Source of the DNA: CAWINX01 sp963837585
GTDB taxonomy: Bacteria; Actinomycetota; Thermoleophilia; Solirubrobacterales; 70-9
Reading direction: 5' to 3'
Length of the DNA stretch: 64,000 nucleotides
Assembly: GCA_963837585.1 (NCBI GenBank)
Contig: CAWINX010000001.1
Location: 62,001 to 126,000, forward strand
Positions 36,927-45,161 of this stretch are shown here, one piece after another (the stretch's first letter is position 1; each line of letters begins with the position of its first letter). The notes beneath the pieces were generated by a model. The model was not told the DNA's origin. It made no database searches and worked only from the letters and a program-made list of their open reading frames with translations. The translations under genes were made by a program, and so were the position numbers.

Positions 36927-37220
36927 GTGCCGATCTACGAATACAAGTGCGAGAACGGACACGTCTTCGACGTGATCCAGAAGATGAGCGACGAGGCGCT
37001 GACCGAGTGCCAGGAATGCGGCGCTCCCGCCGTGCGCGTCCTGCATCCCGTCGCCGTCCACTTCAAGGGCTCGGGCTTCTACAACACCGACTACGGCAAG
37101 AAGAAGGGCGGGGGCGGCAACGGCTCCTCTTCCTCCGAGGGCTCGGCGGAGAAGAGCTCCGACTCAAAGCCTTCGGACTCCAAGTCGGGCGACTCGAAGG
37201 CGAAAGCCGCCGCCGACTAG
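36927..37220 (+). CDS. FmdB-family zinc-ribbon protein
   Basis: The 97-residue protein from the GTG at 36927 begins PIYEYKCENGHVFDVIQKM and has two CxxC-type pairs, C8 and then CQECG (about 31-35), forming a zinc ribbon. The C-terminal 45 residues are Ser, Gly, Lys and Asp only. FmdB-like proteins are widespread small zinc ribbons of uncertain regulatory role. Its stop and the stop of the convergent LCP gene overlap within CTAG. Confidence 0.85.
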   Translation: MPIYEYKCENGHVFDVIQKMSDEALTECQECGAPAVRVLHPVAVHFKGSGFYNTDYGKKKGGGGNGSSSSEGSAEKSSDSKPSDSKSGDSKAKAAAD

Positions 37221-38462
37221 CCGTTGAGGAACTGCCTGACCGCCCGGCGCCGCACTGACCTCGGGATCTCGATGCTGCCGCCCGGACCCGGCCCGCAGCC
37301 GCCGCTTGGCGCCGGCGCAGAGCACATGGGCGGGGGCGTTGCCGCCGATTCCCGCCGCGAGGATCAGCTGCGGCATGGTCAGGAAGCCCATGTCGCTGAC
37401 GAAGGCTTTCGGCGCGTCCCAGCCGATGATCGGGCCCTTGATGAAGTTGTAGGGGAGGCGGAGCGGGTCGGTGAGGCGGTCCTTGATGCCGGCGATCACC
37501 GCCTGCTGGGCATGCTCGCGGTTGAAGTCGTTGTAGCCGAGCGAGTAGGCGCTCTTGCCCGGCCCCGGGCAGGGGCTCGGCTCGCGCACCCGCGAGTAGG
37601 CGAGCGCCTTCTCCCCGTCGAGGGTGTTCTCGCCGGCGTGCAGGTGCAGCGTGATGCCGCCCTGGCCGTGGCCGGCGCCGCCGGAGATGTCGGCGCAGAG
37701 CTTGTGCGGGACGTTGACGGTGACCCCGCCGACCGCGTCGATCAGCTTCTGGAAGCCGGTGAAGTCGATGATCGCGACGTGGTCGATCTGGATGCCGAGG
37801 AAGCGCTCGATCGTCTTGATCTGCAGCGCCGCGCCGCCGAACGCGTAGGCGCCGTTGATTTTCTGCGGCGCCTGGCCGGGGATCTCCGCGTAGCTGTCGC
37901 GGGGGATCGAGAGTTTGCGGAAGGTGCCGCCGCCGGCGCGGATCAGCATCAGCGTGTCGGCGCGGAACTGGCCCTGGGAGCAGCCGCCGTGGGGCGCGTC
38001 GCCGTGGGACTGCTGGTCGAAGCACTTCTGCGAGGGCGCCGCGCCGGGCTCCTTGGTGTCGGGCGGCCGCGCGTCGGTGCCGAGCACGAGGATCGTCTGG
38101 GCGCTCGGCAGCAGGAAGGGGTTGCCGTGCAGCGTCGACTTCGCGTCGCCGGAGAGCTTGAAGGCCTGGATCTGGGACGAGACCGCGAAGGCGAGGAAGC
38201 TGAGCAGGATCCAGCCGCCGGCGGCGATCGCGACCCATTTCAGGACCCGCTTGGCGGTCCAGCGCTTCGGCGGCGCCGGTCGCTCCTCCCGGCCGGGTCG
38301 GACATCACGCTTCTCGGAGCGCTTGCGCAGATCCCGTAGGCCCGAGAGCTCGGGTTTGCGCAACCGCGACAGGAGGCTCCTCCGGGACCGGAAGACCTTG
38401 TAGTCGGGTGGCCCCGAGGGCTGCTGCTCGCCATTGGTGGGCATGAAAGACTCCGGAATCAT
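37217..38462 (-). CDS. LytR-CpsA-Psr (LCP) family cell-wall ligase, one frameshift
   Basis: LCP proteins attach wall polymers to peptidoglycan. The protein has a basic cytoplasmic N-terminus, one membrane helix (VAIAAGGWILLSFLAFAVSS, about 75-94) and the LCP domain: ILVLGTDARP, FRADTLMLIRAGGG, LSIPRDSYAEIPG, KINGAYAFGG, VGGVTVNVP and ALAYSRVREPS. After NAPAHVLCAGA near 37310 the true tail (GSIEIPRSVRRRAVRQFLNG) is in the next frame, ending at 37217. The start is probably the ATG at 38444. It is divergent from the ROK kinase gene. Confidence 0.88.
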
Positions 38463-38507
38463 GCCGATGCTCGCGGTCGCCCGCCTCTACCTCCGCTCGA
38501 CTTCCTC

Positions 38508-39470
38508 GTGAACGCAGGGGAAACGATCGGGGTCGACCTGGGCGGGACGAAGATGCTGATCGGTGTCCTCGGAGCCGACTCGAAGGTCCTCTGGGAGAGT
38601 CGCGAGGCCTCGACCGGGCAGGACGAGGACGCGTTGCTCGAGCTGTTGGTGCGCGAGATCGAGGAGGCGAAGGCGGCCTGTCCTGGCGTCACCTCCGTCG
38701 GCCTCGGCATCCCGGCGACCATCGATCGCGAGCGCGGCGTCGCCGTCGCCGCGGTCAACCTGCCGATCCACGACCTGCCGGTTCGCGACCTCGTCTCCGA
38801 GCGGACGGGACTGCCCGTCTTCGTCGACAACGACGCCAACGTCGCGGCGCTCGCCGAGCACCTCTACGGGGCGGCGCGCGGCGCTCGCAACGCGGTGATG
38901 ATCACCGTCGGCACCGGGATCGGCGGCGGCCTGATTCTCGGCGGCGAGGTCTACCGCGGCTCGACCGGCGCCGGCGCCGAGCTCGGCCATGTCGTCATCG
39001 AGCTCGACGGTCCGCCCTGTCAGGGCAACTGCCCGGGACGCGGTTGCGTCGAGTCGCTGGCCTCGGGGACGGCGTTGGGCCGGGAGGGCCGGCTGGCCGC
39101 CGAGCGCAACCCCGACAGCGCCCTGGCGAAGATCGCGGCCGAGGGTCGCGAGATCGACGGCAAGGCCGTGACCGAGGCGGCGCTGGCCGGCGATGCGACC
39201 GCTGTCGACGCCCTCGAGCTGATCGGAACCCGCCTCGGCGTCGCGTTCGCGAGCTTCGCCAACGTCTTCGAGCCGGAGGCGATCGTCGTCGGCGGCGGGG
39301 TGATCGCCGCCGGCGACCTGTTGCTGGAGCCGGCGCGGCGCGAGCTGCGCGGCCGGGCGCTGTCGCCGATGAACGAGACGCCGGTCGTCCCCGCCGAGAT
39401 GGGCCCCGACGCCGGGATGATCGGCGCCGCCGCAATGGCGCGGATCGAGCTGGAGCGGGGCGAGGGCTGA
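38508..39470 (+). CDS. ROK family sugar kinase (glucokinase-like)
   Basis: The 320-residue protein has the ATP-binding phosphate-1 motif IGVDLGGTKMLIGVLG (about 7-22), FVDNDANVAALAEH with the catalytic aspartate, and the ROK signature ITVGTGIGGGLILGGEVYRG. The zinc-binding cysteines lie in CQGNCPGRGCVESLASG (about 169-186). This combination is typical of polyphosphate/ATP glucokinases of actinobacteria. The start is GTG. The rsmI gene starts on its last base. Confidence 0.92.
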   Translation: MNAGETIGVDLGGTKMLIGVLGADSKVLWESREASTGQDEDALLELLVREIEEAKAACPGVTSVGLGIPATIDRERGVAVAAVNLPIHDLPVRDLVSERTGLPVFVDNDANVAALAEHLYGAARGARNAVMITVGTGIGGGLILGGEVYRGSTGAGAELGHVVIELDGPPCQGNCPGRGCVESLASGTALGREGRLAAERNPDSALAKIAAEGREIDGKAVTEAALAGDATAVDALELIGTRLGVAFASFANVFEPEAIVVGGGVIAAGDLLLEPARRELRGRALSPMNETPVVPAEMGPDAGMIGAAAMARIELERGEG

Positions 39471-40297
39471 TGCCGGGAAGGCTGATCGTCTGCCCGACCC
39501 CGATCGGCAACCTCGACGACGTCACCACGCGGGTCCGCGAGGCGCTCGTCTCCTCCGACTACATCGCCTGTGAGGACACGCGCCGCACCGGCGGCTTGCT
39601 CGACAAGCTCGGCATCCGCCCGGCGCCGCGCCTCATCTCCAACCACGAGGGCAACGAGACCGCCCGGGCGACCGAGCTGGCGCAGCGGATCGAGCGCGGC
39701 GAGACCGTCGCCCTCGTCTCCGACGCCGGGATGCCGGCGATCTCGGACCCCGGCTACCGGCTGATCCGCCGCTGCATCGACCGCGACCTCGAGGTGATCG
39801 TGCTGCCCGGCCCCTCGGTGGTGCCGGTGGCGCTGGTCGCCTCCGGCCTACCGACCGACCGCTGGCGCTTCGAGGGCTTCCTGCCGAAGCGCTCCGGTGA
39901 GATGGAGCGGGTGCTGCGCTCGGCCGAGACCGTGGTCGCCTTCGAGTCCCCGCGCCGGGTCGGCGAGTCGCTCGCCGCGCTGGCGGCGATCGCGCCGGAC
40001 CGCCCGGCCGCCGTCTGTCGCGAGATGACCAAGATGCACGAGGAGGTCTCGCGCGGCAGCCTCGGTGAGCTGGCGCGGCGCTTCCGCGGCGACGTCAAAG
40101 GCGAGATCGTCCTCGTCATCGCGCCGGCCAAGTCCGAGGAGCACGACCAGGACATCGGCTTCGCGGTCGACGCGCTGCGCCACCTGGTCTCCTCCGGCGC
40201 CCGGCCGCGCGCCGCCGCCAGCGTCGTCGCGGCGCTGACCGGCACCCGGGCCAACGACCTCTACCGAGCGCTGACCGGAAGGGAGGCCCGCAAGTAG
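39470..40297 (+). CDS. rsmI: 16S rRNA (cytidine-1402-2'-O)-methyltransferase
   Basis: RsmI methylates the ribose of C1402 in the decoding centre. The 275-residue protein has the tetrapyrrole-methylase fold with LIVCPTPIGNLDDVTTR near the start, ACEDTRRTGGLL, SDAGMPAISDPGY and LPGPSVVPVAL for SAM binding. Length matches the family. ATG shares its A with the ROK stop codon and its own stop overlaps the metG start, so three genes are tightly coupled. Confidence 0.95.
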   Translation: MPGRLIVCPTPIGNLDDVTTRVREALVSSDYIACEDTRRTGGLLDKLGIRPAPRLISNHEGNETARATELAQRIERGETVALVSDAGMPAISDPGYRLIRRCIDRDLEVIVLPGPSVVPVALVASGLPTDRWRFEGFLPKRSGEMERVLRSAETVVAFESPRRVGESLAALAAIAPDRPAAVCREMTKMHEEVSRGSLGELARRFRGDVKGEIVLVIAPAKSEEHDQDIGFAVDALRHLVSSGARPRAAASVVAALTGTRANDLYRALTGREARK

Positions 40298-41802
40298 TGA
40301 GCTTCTACGTCACAACCCCGATCTACTACGTCAACGCCGAGCCGCACCTCGGCCACGCCTACACGACGATGGCCGCCGACGTGCTCGCCCGCCACATGCG
40401 CCAGCGCGGCGAGGACGTCTTCTTCCTGACCGGCACCGACGAGCACGGCGAGCCGATCGAGACCGCCGCCGAGCGCGAGGGGATCACCCCGCAGGAGCTG
40501 GCCGACCGCAACGCCGAGAAGTTCCGCGAGCTGATGCCGATCATCGACGCGACCAACGACTTCTTCATCCGCACCTCCGACCCCCGCCACGCCGAGCGGG
40601 TCGCCGAGGTCATGCAGCGGGTCTACGACAACGGCTGGGTGACGAAGGGGGTCTACGAGGGCTGGTACTGCCCGCGCTGCGCCGACTTCAAAACCGAGCG
40701 CGAGCTGGGGCCCGGGGGGACCTGCCCGATCCACGAGATCGTGCTCGAGCAGGTGCGCGAGGAGAACTGGTTCTTCAAGCTCTCCGCCTTTCAGGAGCGC
40801 CTCGAGGCCCTCTACGAGGAGCAGCCCGACTTCGTCGTCCCCGACTTCCGCCGCAACGAGGCGGTCGCGTTCATCAAGCAGGGGCTGGAGGACGTCTCGC
40901 TCTCGCGGCCGAAGCTGAAGTGGGGGATGAGGCTGCCGTGGGACCCCGAGCAGCGCATGTACGTCTGGTTCGACGCGCTGCTCAACTACTACACGGCGCT
41001 CGGCTTCGCCCGCGAGGGGGAGGACCTGACCGAGCGCTACTGGCCGGCCAGCCTGCACCTGATGGCGAAGGACATCCTCAAGTTCCACGCGGTGATCTGG
41101 CCGGCGCTGCTGATGGCGGCCGAGCTGGAGCTGCCGCGCCGGATGGCGATCCACGGCTTCCTGCTGATGGGCGAGAAAAAGATGTCGAAGTCGCTCGGCA
41201 ACGTGCTCGACCCCTTCGAGGTGATCGACCGCTTCGGCGCCGACGCGCTGCGCTTCTACCTCTTCCGCGAGGTCAGCTTCGGGCAGGACGGGTCGATCTC
41301 GACCGCCGGCTTCGAGGCCCGCTATGAGACCGAGCTGGCCAACGACTACGGCAACCTCGCCAGCCGCGTGCTGGCGATGGTCGACCGTTACCGCGCCGGC
41401 GTGGTGCCGTCGGCCGCTGTCGACGCCGTCCTCGCCGAGGACTTCGAGGGTGCCGTCGGGCGCTTTTCCGAGTTGCTCGACCGCGCCGAGTTGACCCAGG
41501 CGCTGGAGGAGGCCTGGAAGCTGGTCCGCCGCCTCAACCGCTTCGTCGAGGAGACCAAGCCGTGGGAGCTGGCCAAGGACGAGGCCGACCCGGAGCGCCT
41601 CGACGAGGTCCTCTACAACCTGGTCGAGGGACTGCGGGTGACGACCCTGCTGCTCGTCCCATACCTGCCGCGCACGAGCGAAAAGCTGCTCACGGTGCTG
41701 GGTGAAGAGTCTCGCGAGCTGGCCGAGCTGGGCGCGCGCCCCGGGGGACAGAAGGTCGAGCGGGTGCCGCCCCTCTTCCCGAAGATCGACGCGCCGAGTT
41801 GA
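40297..41802 (+). CDS. metG: methionyl-tRNA synthetase
   Basis: This class I synthetase charges initiator and elongator tRNA-Met. The 501-residue protein has a HIGH-type motif in EPHLGHAYTT, a zinc knob with CPRCADF ... CPIH (about 124-147) and the KMSKS loop GEKKMSKSLGN. There is no C-terminal tRNA-binding (EMAP-like) domain, so it is the short form. It starts with GTG sharing its G with the rsmI stop. A strong hairpin at 41806 ends the operon. Confidence 0.95.
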   Translation: MSFYVTTPIYYVNAEPHLGHAYTTMAADVLARHMRQRGEDVFFLTGTDEHGEPIETAAEREGITPQELADRNAEKFRELMPIIDATNDFFIRTSDPRHAERVAEVMQRVYDNGWVTKGVYEGWYCPRCADFKTERELGPGGTCPIHEIVLEQVREENWFFKLSAFQERLEALYEEQPDFVVPDFRRNEAVAFIKQGLEDVSLSRPKLKWGMRLPWDPEQRMYVWFDALLNYYTALGFAREGEDLTERYWPASLHLMAKDILKFHAVIWPALLMAAELELPRRMAIHGFLLMGEKKMSKSLGNVLDPFEVIDRFGADALRFYLFREVSFGQDGSISTAGFEARYETELANDYGNLASRVLAMVDRYRAGVVPSAAVDAVLAEDFEGAVGRFSELLDRAELTQALEEAWKLVRRLNRFVEETKPWELAKDEADPERLDEVLYNLVEGLRVTTLLLVPYLPRTSEKLLTVLGEESRELAELGARPGGQKVERVPPLFPKIDAPS

Positions 41803-41805
41803 TGG

Positions 41806-41850
41806 GGTGAAACGTTTTCCCCATCCATAACGGGGAAAAAGCGTTTCACC
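41806..41850. terminator. bidirectional hairpin between convergent genes
   Basis: GGTGAAACG-TTTTCCCC and GGGGAAAAAGCGTTTCACC pair over about 17 bases around a 9-base loop, with T-runs on both strands. It begins 4 bases after the metG stop and includes the stop codon of the convergent phosphoesterase gene. Its plan resembles the repeats at 8511 and 12564 but the sequence differs. Confidence 0.75.
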
Positions 41851-42739
41851 GCGGAGTGGGGCGGAAGGCGGCGCGCAGCGAGCGGACGCCTCGGGCGTGG
41901 CGGAGGCGGCGCAGGCCGAAGGCGTCCTCGATGGTCGCCAGCAGCGAGTAGTGGTTGTAGTGGCGGTGGAGATGGGCGCCGCGACGGACGCGCGGGCCGG
42001 CGAGGACCGTCATCACGCGCCCGCCCCCGGGCTTGCCGCAGCAGCCCAGGTCGGTCTTGCCCTCGTCGAAGGTGACGATCAGGAGGCCGCGGGGGCCGAG
42101 CCGCCGGGTCAGACGAGGCACGAGGTCGGCCAGATACTCGTCGGCGGTGGCGATGCTGCAGTTGTGGGCGTCGTTGCAGACATTGGGTGTGATCCAGACG
42201 AACGACGGAAGCGTGCCTCGATCGAGGTCGGCGTCGAGGGAGGTTGCTGGGACCACGCGCTTGCATCGACCCGGTCGTGCGGCGATCGAGGGGAAGTACA
42301 TGAACGGGTCGTGGCGCTTCACGTAGTTCCCGGCGCCGTCGCCTTCGAAGCAGGGGCTGGGCATGTCCTCCATGTAGGCGCGCCAGGAGACGCCGGCCCG
42401 GGAGAGTTGCAGCGCCAGGTTGGAGCCCGAAGCGTTGCAGTCGAGGCAGTTGTCCGTGATTCCGAAAGTCGAGCCGCCGAGCAGTGCAAGGTAGTTGGGC
42501 AGCGAGGGGTGAGCGACCGCGTAGTCGCGATTGGCCAGCGCCCCGCGCCGTGCGAGGCCGTTCAGGAAAGGCGCATCGGGGCTCCCGGCGACATCCTCAT
42601 ATTCGTGGTTCTCAAGCACGATCAAGACAACGCGGGAGCGGGCAGCCGCACGAGCGCTTGTCGCGGTTGGGTCGGAGGCGCCGGCTGCGGCGGCAAGCAG
42701 GGCGATGAGCACAGCGGCCGCTCGGGGCAGGGCCCACAT
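41846..42739 (-). CDS. secreted phosphoesterase (acid phosphatase/phospholipase C-like)
   Basis: The about 297-residue form from the ATG at 42739 has a signal peptide (ALPRAAAVLIALLAAAAGA). The alkaline-phosphatase-like superfamily pattern follows: VVLIVLENHEYEDVAG (metal-site Glu/Asn), AVAHPSLPNYLALLGGS, VWITPNVCNDAHNCSIATAD and LLIVTFDEGKTDLG. These match the PF04185-type phosphoesterase family. The enzyme probably cleaves phosphate esters outside the cell. Starts further upstream would add a non-conserved, non-signal segment over the divergent tatD start, so are rejected. Confidence 0.85.
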   Translation of the reverse strand: MWALPRAAAVLIALLAAAAGASDPTATSARAAARSRVVLIVLENHEYEDVAGSPDAPFLNGLARRGALANRDYAVAHPSLPNYLALLGGSTFGITDNCLDCNASGSNLALQLSRAGVSWRAYMEDMPSPCFEGDGAGNYVKRHDPFMYFPSIAARPGRCKRVVPATSLDADLDRGTLPSFVWITPNVCNDAHNCSIATADEYLADLVPRLTRRLGPRGLLIVTFDEGKTDLGCCGKPGGGRVMTVLAGPRVRRGAHLHRHYNHYSLLATIEDAFGLRRLRHARGVRSLRAAFRPTPR

Positions 42740-42763
42740 ACCGCGAGGATAGGCTGAGCGACG

Positions 42764-43532
42764 ATGATCGATTCCCATACGCACCTGTTCCTCTGCGAGC
42801 GGCCGGAGGCCGAGCTGGTCGCGGCGGCGCTCGAGGCGGGGGTCGACGCGGATGCTCAACGTCGGCCTCGGCGAGGACACCAACGAGGTGGCGATCGCCG
42901 CGGCCGAGCGCCACGAGGCCGTGTTCGCGACGGTCGGCTGCCACCCGACCTCGGCGGCCGGGTTCGACGAGGCGGCGGCGGCGGAAATCGCCCGCCTGGC
43001 CGCGCACGAGAAGGTCCGCGCGATCGGCGAGACCGGGATCGACCACTACCGCGAGACGGCGTCCCCGGCGGACCAGCGTCGCGCCTTCGAGGCGCAGATC
43101 GAGATCGCCCGCGACCAGGGGCTGCCGATCGTCATCCACGCCCGCGACCCGGAGGGGGAGACGACCGCGACCGACGAGGTCTTCGAGATCCTCGACGCCA
43201 GGGCCCCCGGCCACCCGGTGATCCTGCACTGCTTCCTCGCGCCCTGGCGGGTCGAGGACGCGATCGAGCGCGGCTGGCACTGCTCCTTCTCGGGGATCGT
43301 CACCTATCCCAAGTCCGACGCCCTGCGCGAGGCCGCGGCGAAGCTGCCCGACGAGCTCGTCCTGGTCGAGACCGACGCGCCCTATCTGGCCCCGCAGCCG
43401 GTCAGGGGCAAGCCGAACGAGCCGGCCCACGTCGTCGCCACAGCGGAGGTCGTCGCCGAGGTGCGCGGGGTCTCCTACGAGGAGCTGGAGCGAACGGTCG
43501 AGGCGAACGCGCGAGCCGTCTTCGGCTGGTAG
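42764..43532 (+). CDS. tatD: TatD family metal-dependent DNase, one frameshift
   Basis: The protein is about 255 residues after correction. It begins MIDSHTHLFLCERPEAELV (metal-binding HTH) and continues in a second frame with VGCHPTSAAGF, IGETGIDHYRE (catalytic Glu), IVIHARDPEGE, ILHCFLAPW and LVETDAPYLAPQPVRGKPNEP, all TatD landmarks. The break is near 42842-42850 and is one extra base. TatD proteins are 3'-5' exonucleases/DNases. It sits in the usual place between metG and rsmA. Confidence 0.9.
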
Positions 43533-43534
43533 CC

Positions 43535-44299
43535 GTGGTCAGGCTCGGGCAGAACTTCCTCGTCGACCCCAACCTGCTCGACGCGATCGTCCGCGACGCC
43601 GAGCTCGCCCCCGATGACGTCGTCCTCGAGGTCGGCGCGGGGGAGGGGGTGCTGACCAAGCGGCTGGCGCCGGCCGCCTCCCAGGTCCACTCGGTCGAGA
43701 TCGACCGCGGTCTGGAGTCCGCGCTGGCGCCGATCGCTGCCCTCGAGAACGTCACGCTTCACTGGGGGGACGCGATGAAGCTCGATTTCGCCGACTTCGA
43801 TCCGCCCCCGACCGCGGTCGTCGCCAACCTTCCCTACTCGGTTGCGACGCCGGTGATCCTGAGGACGATTGAGCAGCTGCCAACCGTTCGCTCCTGGACG
43901 GTGATGGTCCAGCGCGAGATCGCCGATCGGCTGCGTGCGGCGCCGGGAAGCCGCGTCTACGGCTCGCCGAGCGCGCTCGCCCAGATCGCCTGCGAGGTCG
44001 AGCTGGCGCGCAGGGTCGACCCGGCGGTCTTCAGGCCCCGCCCCCGGGTCGATTCGGCGATCCTGCGGCTTCGTCGCACCGGCCCCGCCGCCGACCCGGC
44101 GACGCGGCAGCTGGTTCGCGATGCCTTCGCCCACCGTCGCAAGTCCCTTGCCCGGTCGCTCGAGCACGCCCGGCCCGGGTCGCTCGGCCCGGCGCGCGAG
44201 GCGCTGGAGGAGCTCGGCCTGGCGCCGGACGCTCGCGCCGAGGCGCTCTCGCCCGAGGAGTTCACGGCGCTCTCGGCGAAGCTGAGGACTGGCGACTGA
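43535..44299 (+). CDS. rsmA: 16S rRNA dimethyladenosine transferase
   Basis: RsmA (KsgA) dimethylates two adenines near the 3' end of 16S rRNA. The 254-residue protein has LGQNFLVDPNLLD, the SAM-binding motif VLEVGAGEGVLTKRL, VANLPYSVATPVI (the NLPY catalytic motif) and VQREIADRL. The GTG start lies 3 bases after the tatD stop. The N-terminus is somewhat shorter than in E. coli, but the conserved core is complete. The ispE gene follows after 13 bases. Confidence 0.94.
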   Translation: MVRLGQNFLVDPNLLDAIVRDAELAPDDVVLEVGAGEGVLTKRLAPAASQVHSVEIDRGLESALAPIAALENVTLHWGDAMKLDFADFDPPPTAVVANLPYSVATPVILRTIEQLPTVRSWTVMVQREIADRLRAAPGSRVYGSPSALAQIACEVELARRVDPAVFRPRPRVDSAILRLRRTGPAADPATRQLVRDAFAHRRKSLARSLEHARPGSLGPAREALEELGLAPDARAEALSPEEFTALSAKLRTGD

Positions 44300-44312
44300 C
44301 CGGCCGCTCGCG

Positions 44313-45161
44313 ATGCTTATCCACGCCCCAGCCAAGCTCAACCTCTGCCTCTACCTGGGGCCGCGTCGCAGCGACGGCCTGCACGAGCTGTGCTCGTTGT
44401 TCGAGCCGCTGGCGCTCGCCGACACGATCGAGATCTCCGAGGCCGAGCGCGACGAGGTGATCTGTCCGCGGGTAGAGGGGGAGAACCTCGCGACGCGGGC
44501 GCTGGTCGGCGCTGCGCGAGCGGGGCTGGGAGGCCCCGCCGCTGCGGGTCGAGATCGAGAAGCGGATCCCGGTCGCCGCCGGGCTCGGCGGCGGCAGCGC
44601 CGACGCCGCGGCGGTCCTGCGCTTGGCGCGGGATCCGGTGCGGCTCGCCGCATGGATCCCCGACCTGGAAGAGATCGCCGCCGAGCTCGGCGCCGACGTC
44701 CCCTCTCAGCTCGACCCGTCGCTGGCTCTGGTGCGGGGCGCGGGCGAGCGGGTCGAGCGGCTGCCCGATCCGGCGCCCACGCGGTCGTCCTGCTGCCCGG
44801 GGGTGGCGGGCTGAGCACCGCCGAGGTCTTCGCCGAGGCCGACCGGCTCGGCCTCGGCCGCGACGCGGACGAGCTCGAGGAGCTGGCGGAGCGTTTGGGC
44901 AGGCGGCCGGCGCCGGCGCCTCGCCACTGGCCTACCTGGAGCTGCTCGCCAACGACCTCGAGCCCGCGGCCCGCTCGCTGCGTCCCGAGATCGGCGATGC
45001 GCTCGACGCGCTGCGCGAGCGCCGGCGCCGCTGCCGCCCTGCTGACCGGCTCCGGGCCGACCGCCTTTGGCCTCTTCGATGACCTCGCGGCGGCGCAAGA
45101 GGCGGCTGAGCGGATCGGCCGCGACGACGCGATCGTCTGCGAGGCCGGGAGCGCCCCTTGA
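44313..45161 (+). CDS. ispE: 4-diphosphocytidyl-2-C-methyl-D-erythritol kinase, multiple frameshifts
   Basis: This GHMP kinase acts in the MEP isoprenoid pathway. The conserved parts are all present but in three frames: HAPAKLNLCLYLGPRRSDG at the start, the ATP loop PVAAGLGGGSADAAAVLRL, then GGGGLSTAEVFAEAD, SPLAYLELLANDLEPAA and LLTGSGPTAFGLFDD at the end. Breaks lie near 44510, 44780, 44910 and 45020 and cancel out over the full 849 bases. An essential gene with four compensating indels strongly suggests sequence error. It fits between rsmA and the DedA-PAP2 gene. Confidence 0.85.
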   Translation: MLIHAPAKLNLCLYLGPRRSDGLHELCSLFEPLALADTIEISEAERDEVICPRVEGENLATRALVGAARAGLGGPAAAGRDREADPGRRRARRRQRRRRGGPALGAGSGAARRMDPRPGRDRRRARRRRPLSARPVAGSGAGRGRAGRAAARSGAHAVVLLPGGGGLSTAEVFAEADRLGLGRDADELEELAERLGRRPAPAPRHWPTWSCSPTTSSPRPARCVPRSAMRSTRCASAGAAAALLTGSGPTAFGLFDDLAAAQEAAERIGRDDAIVCEAGSAP

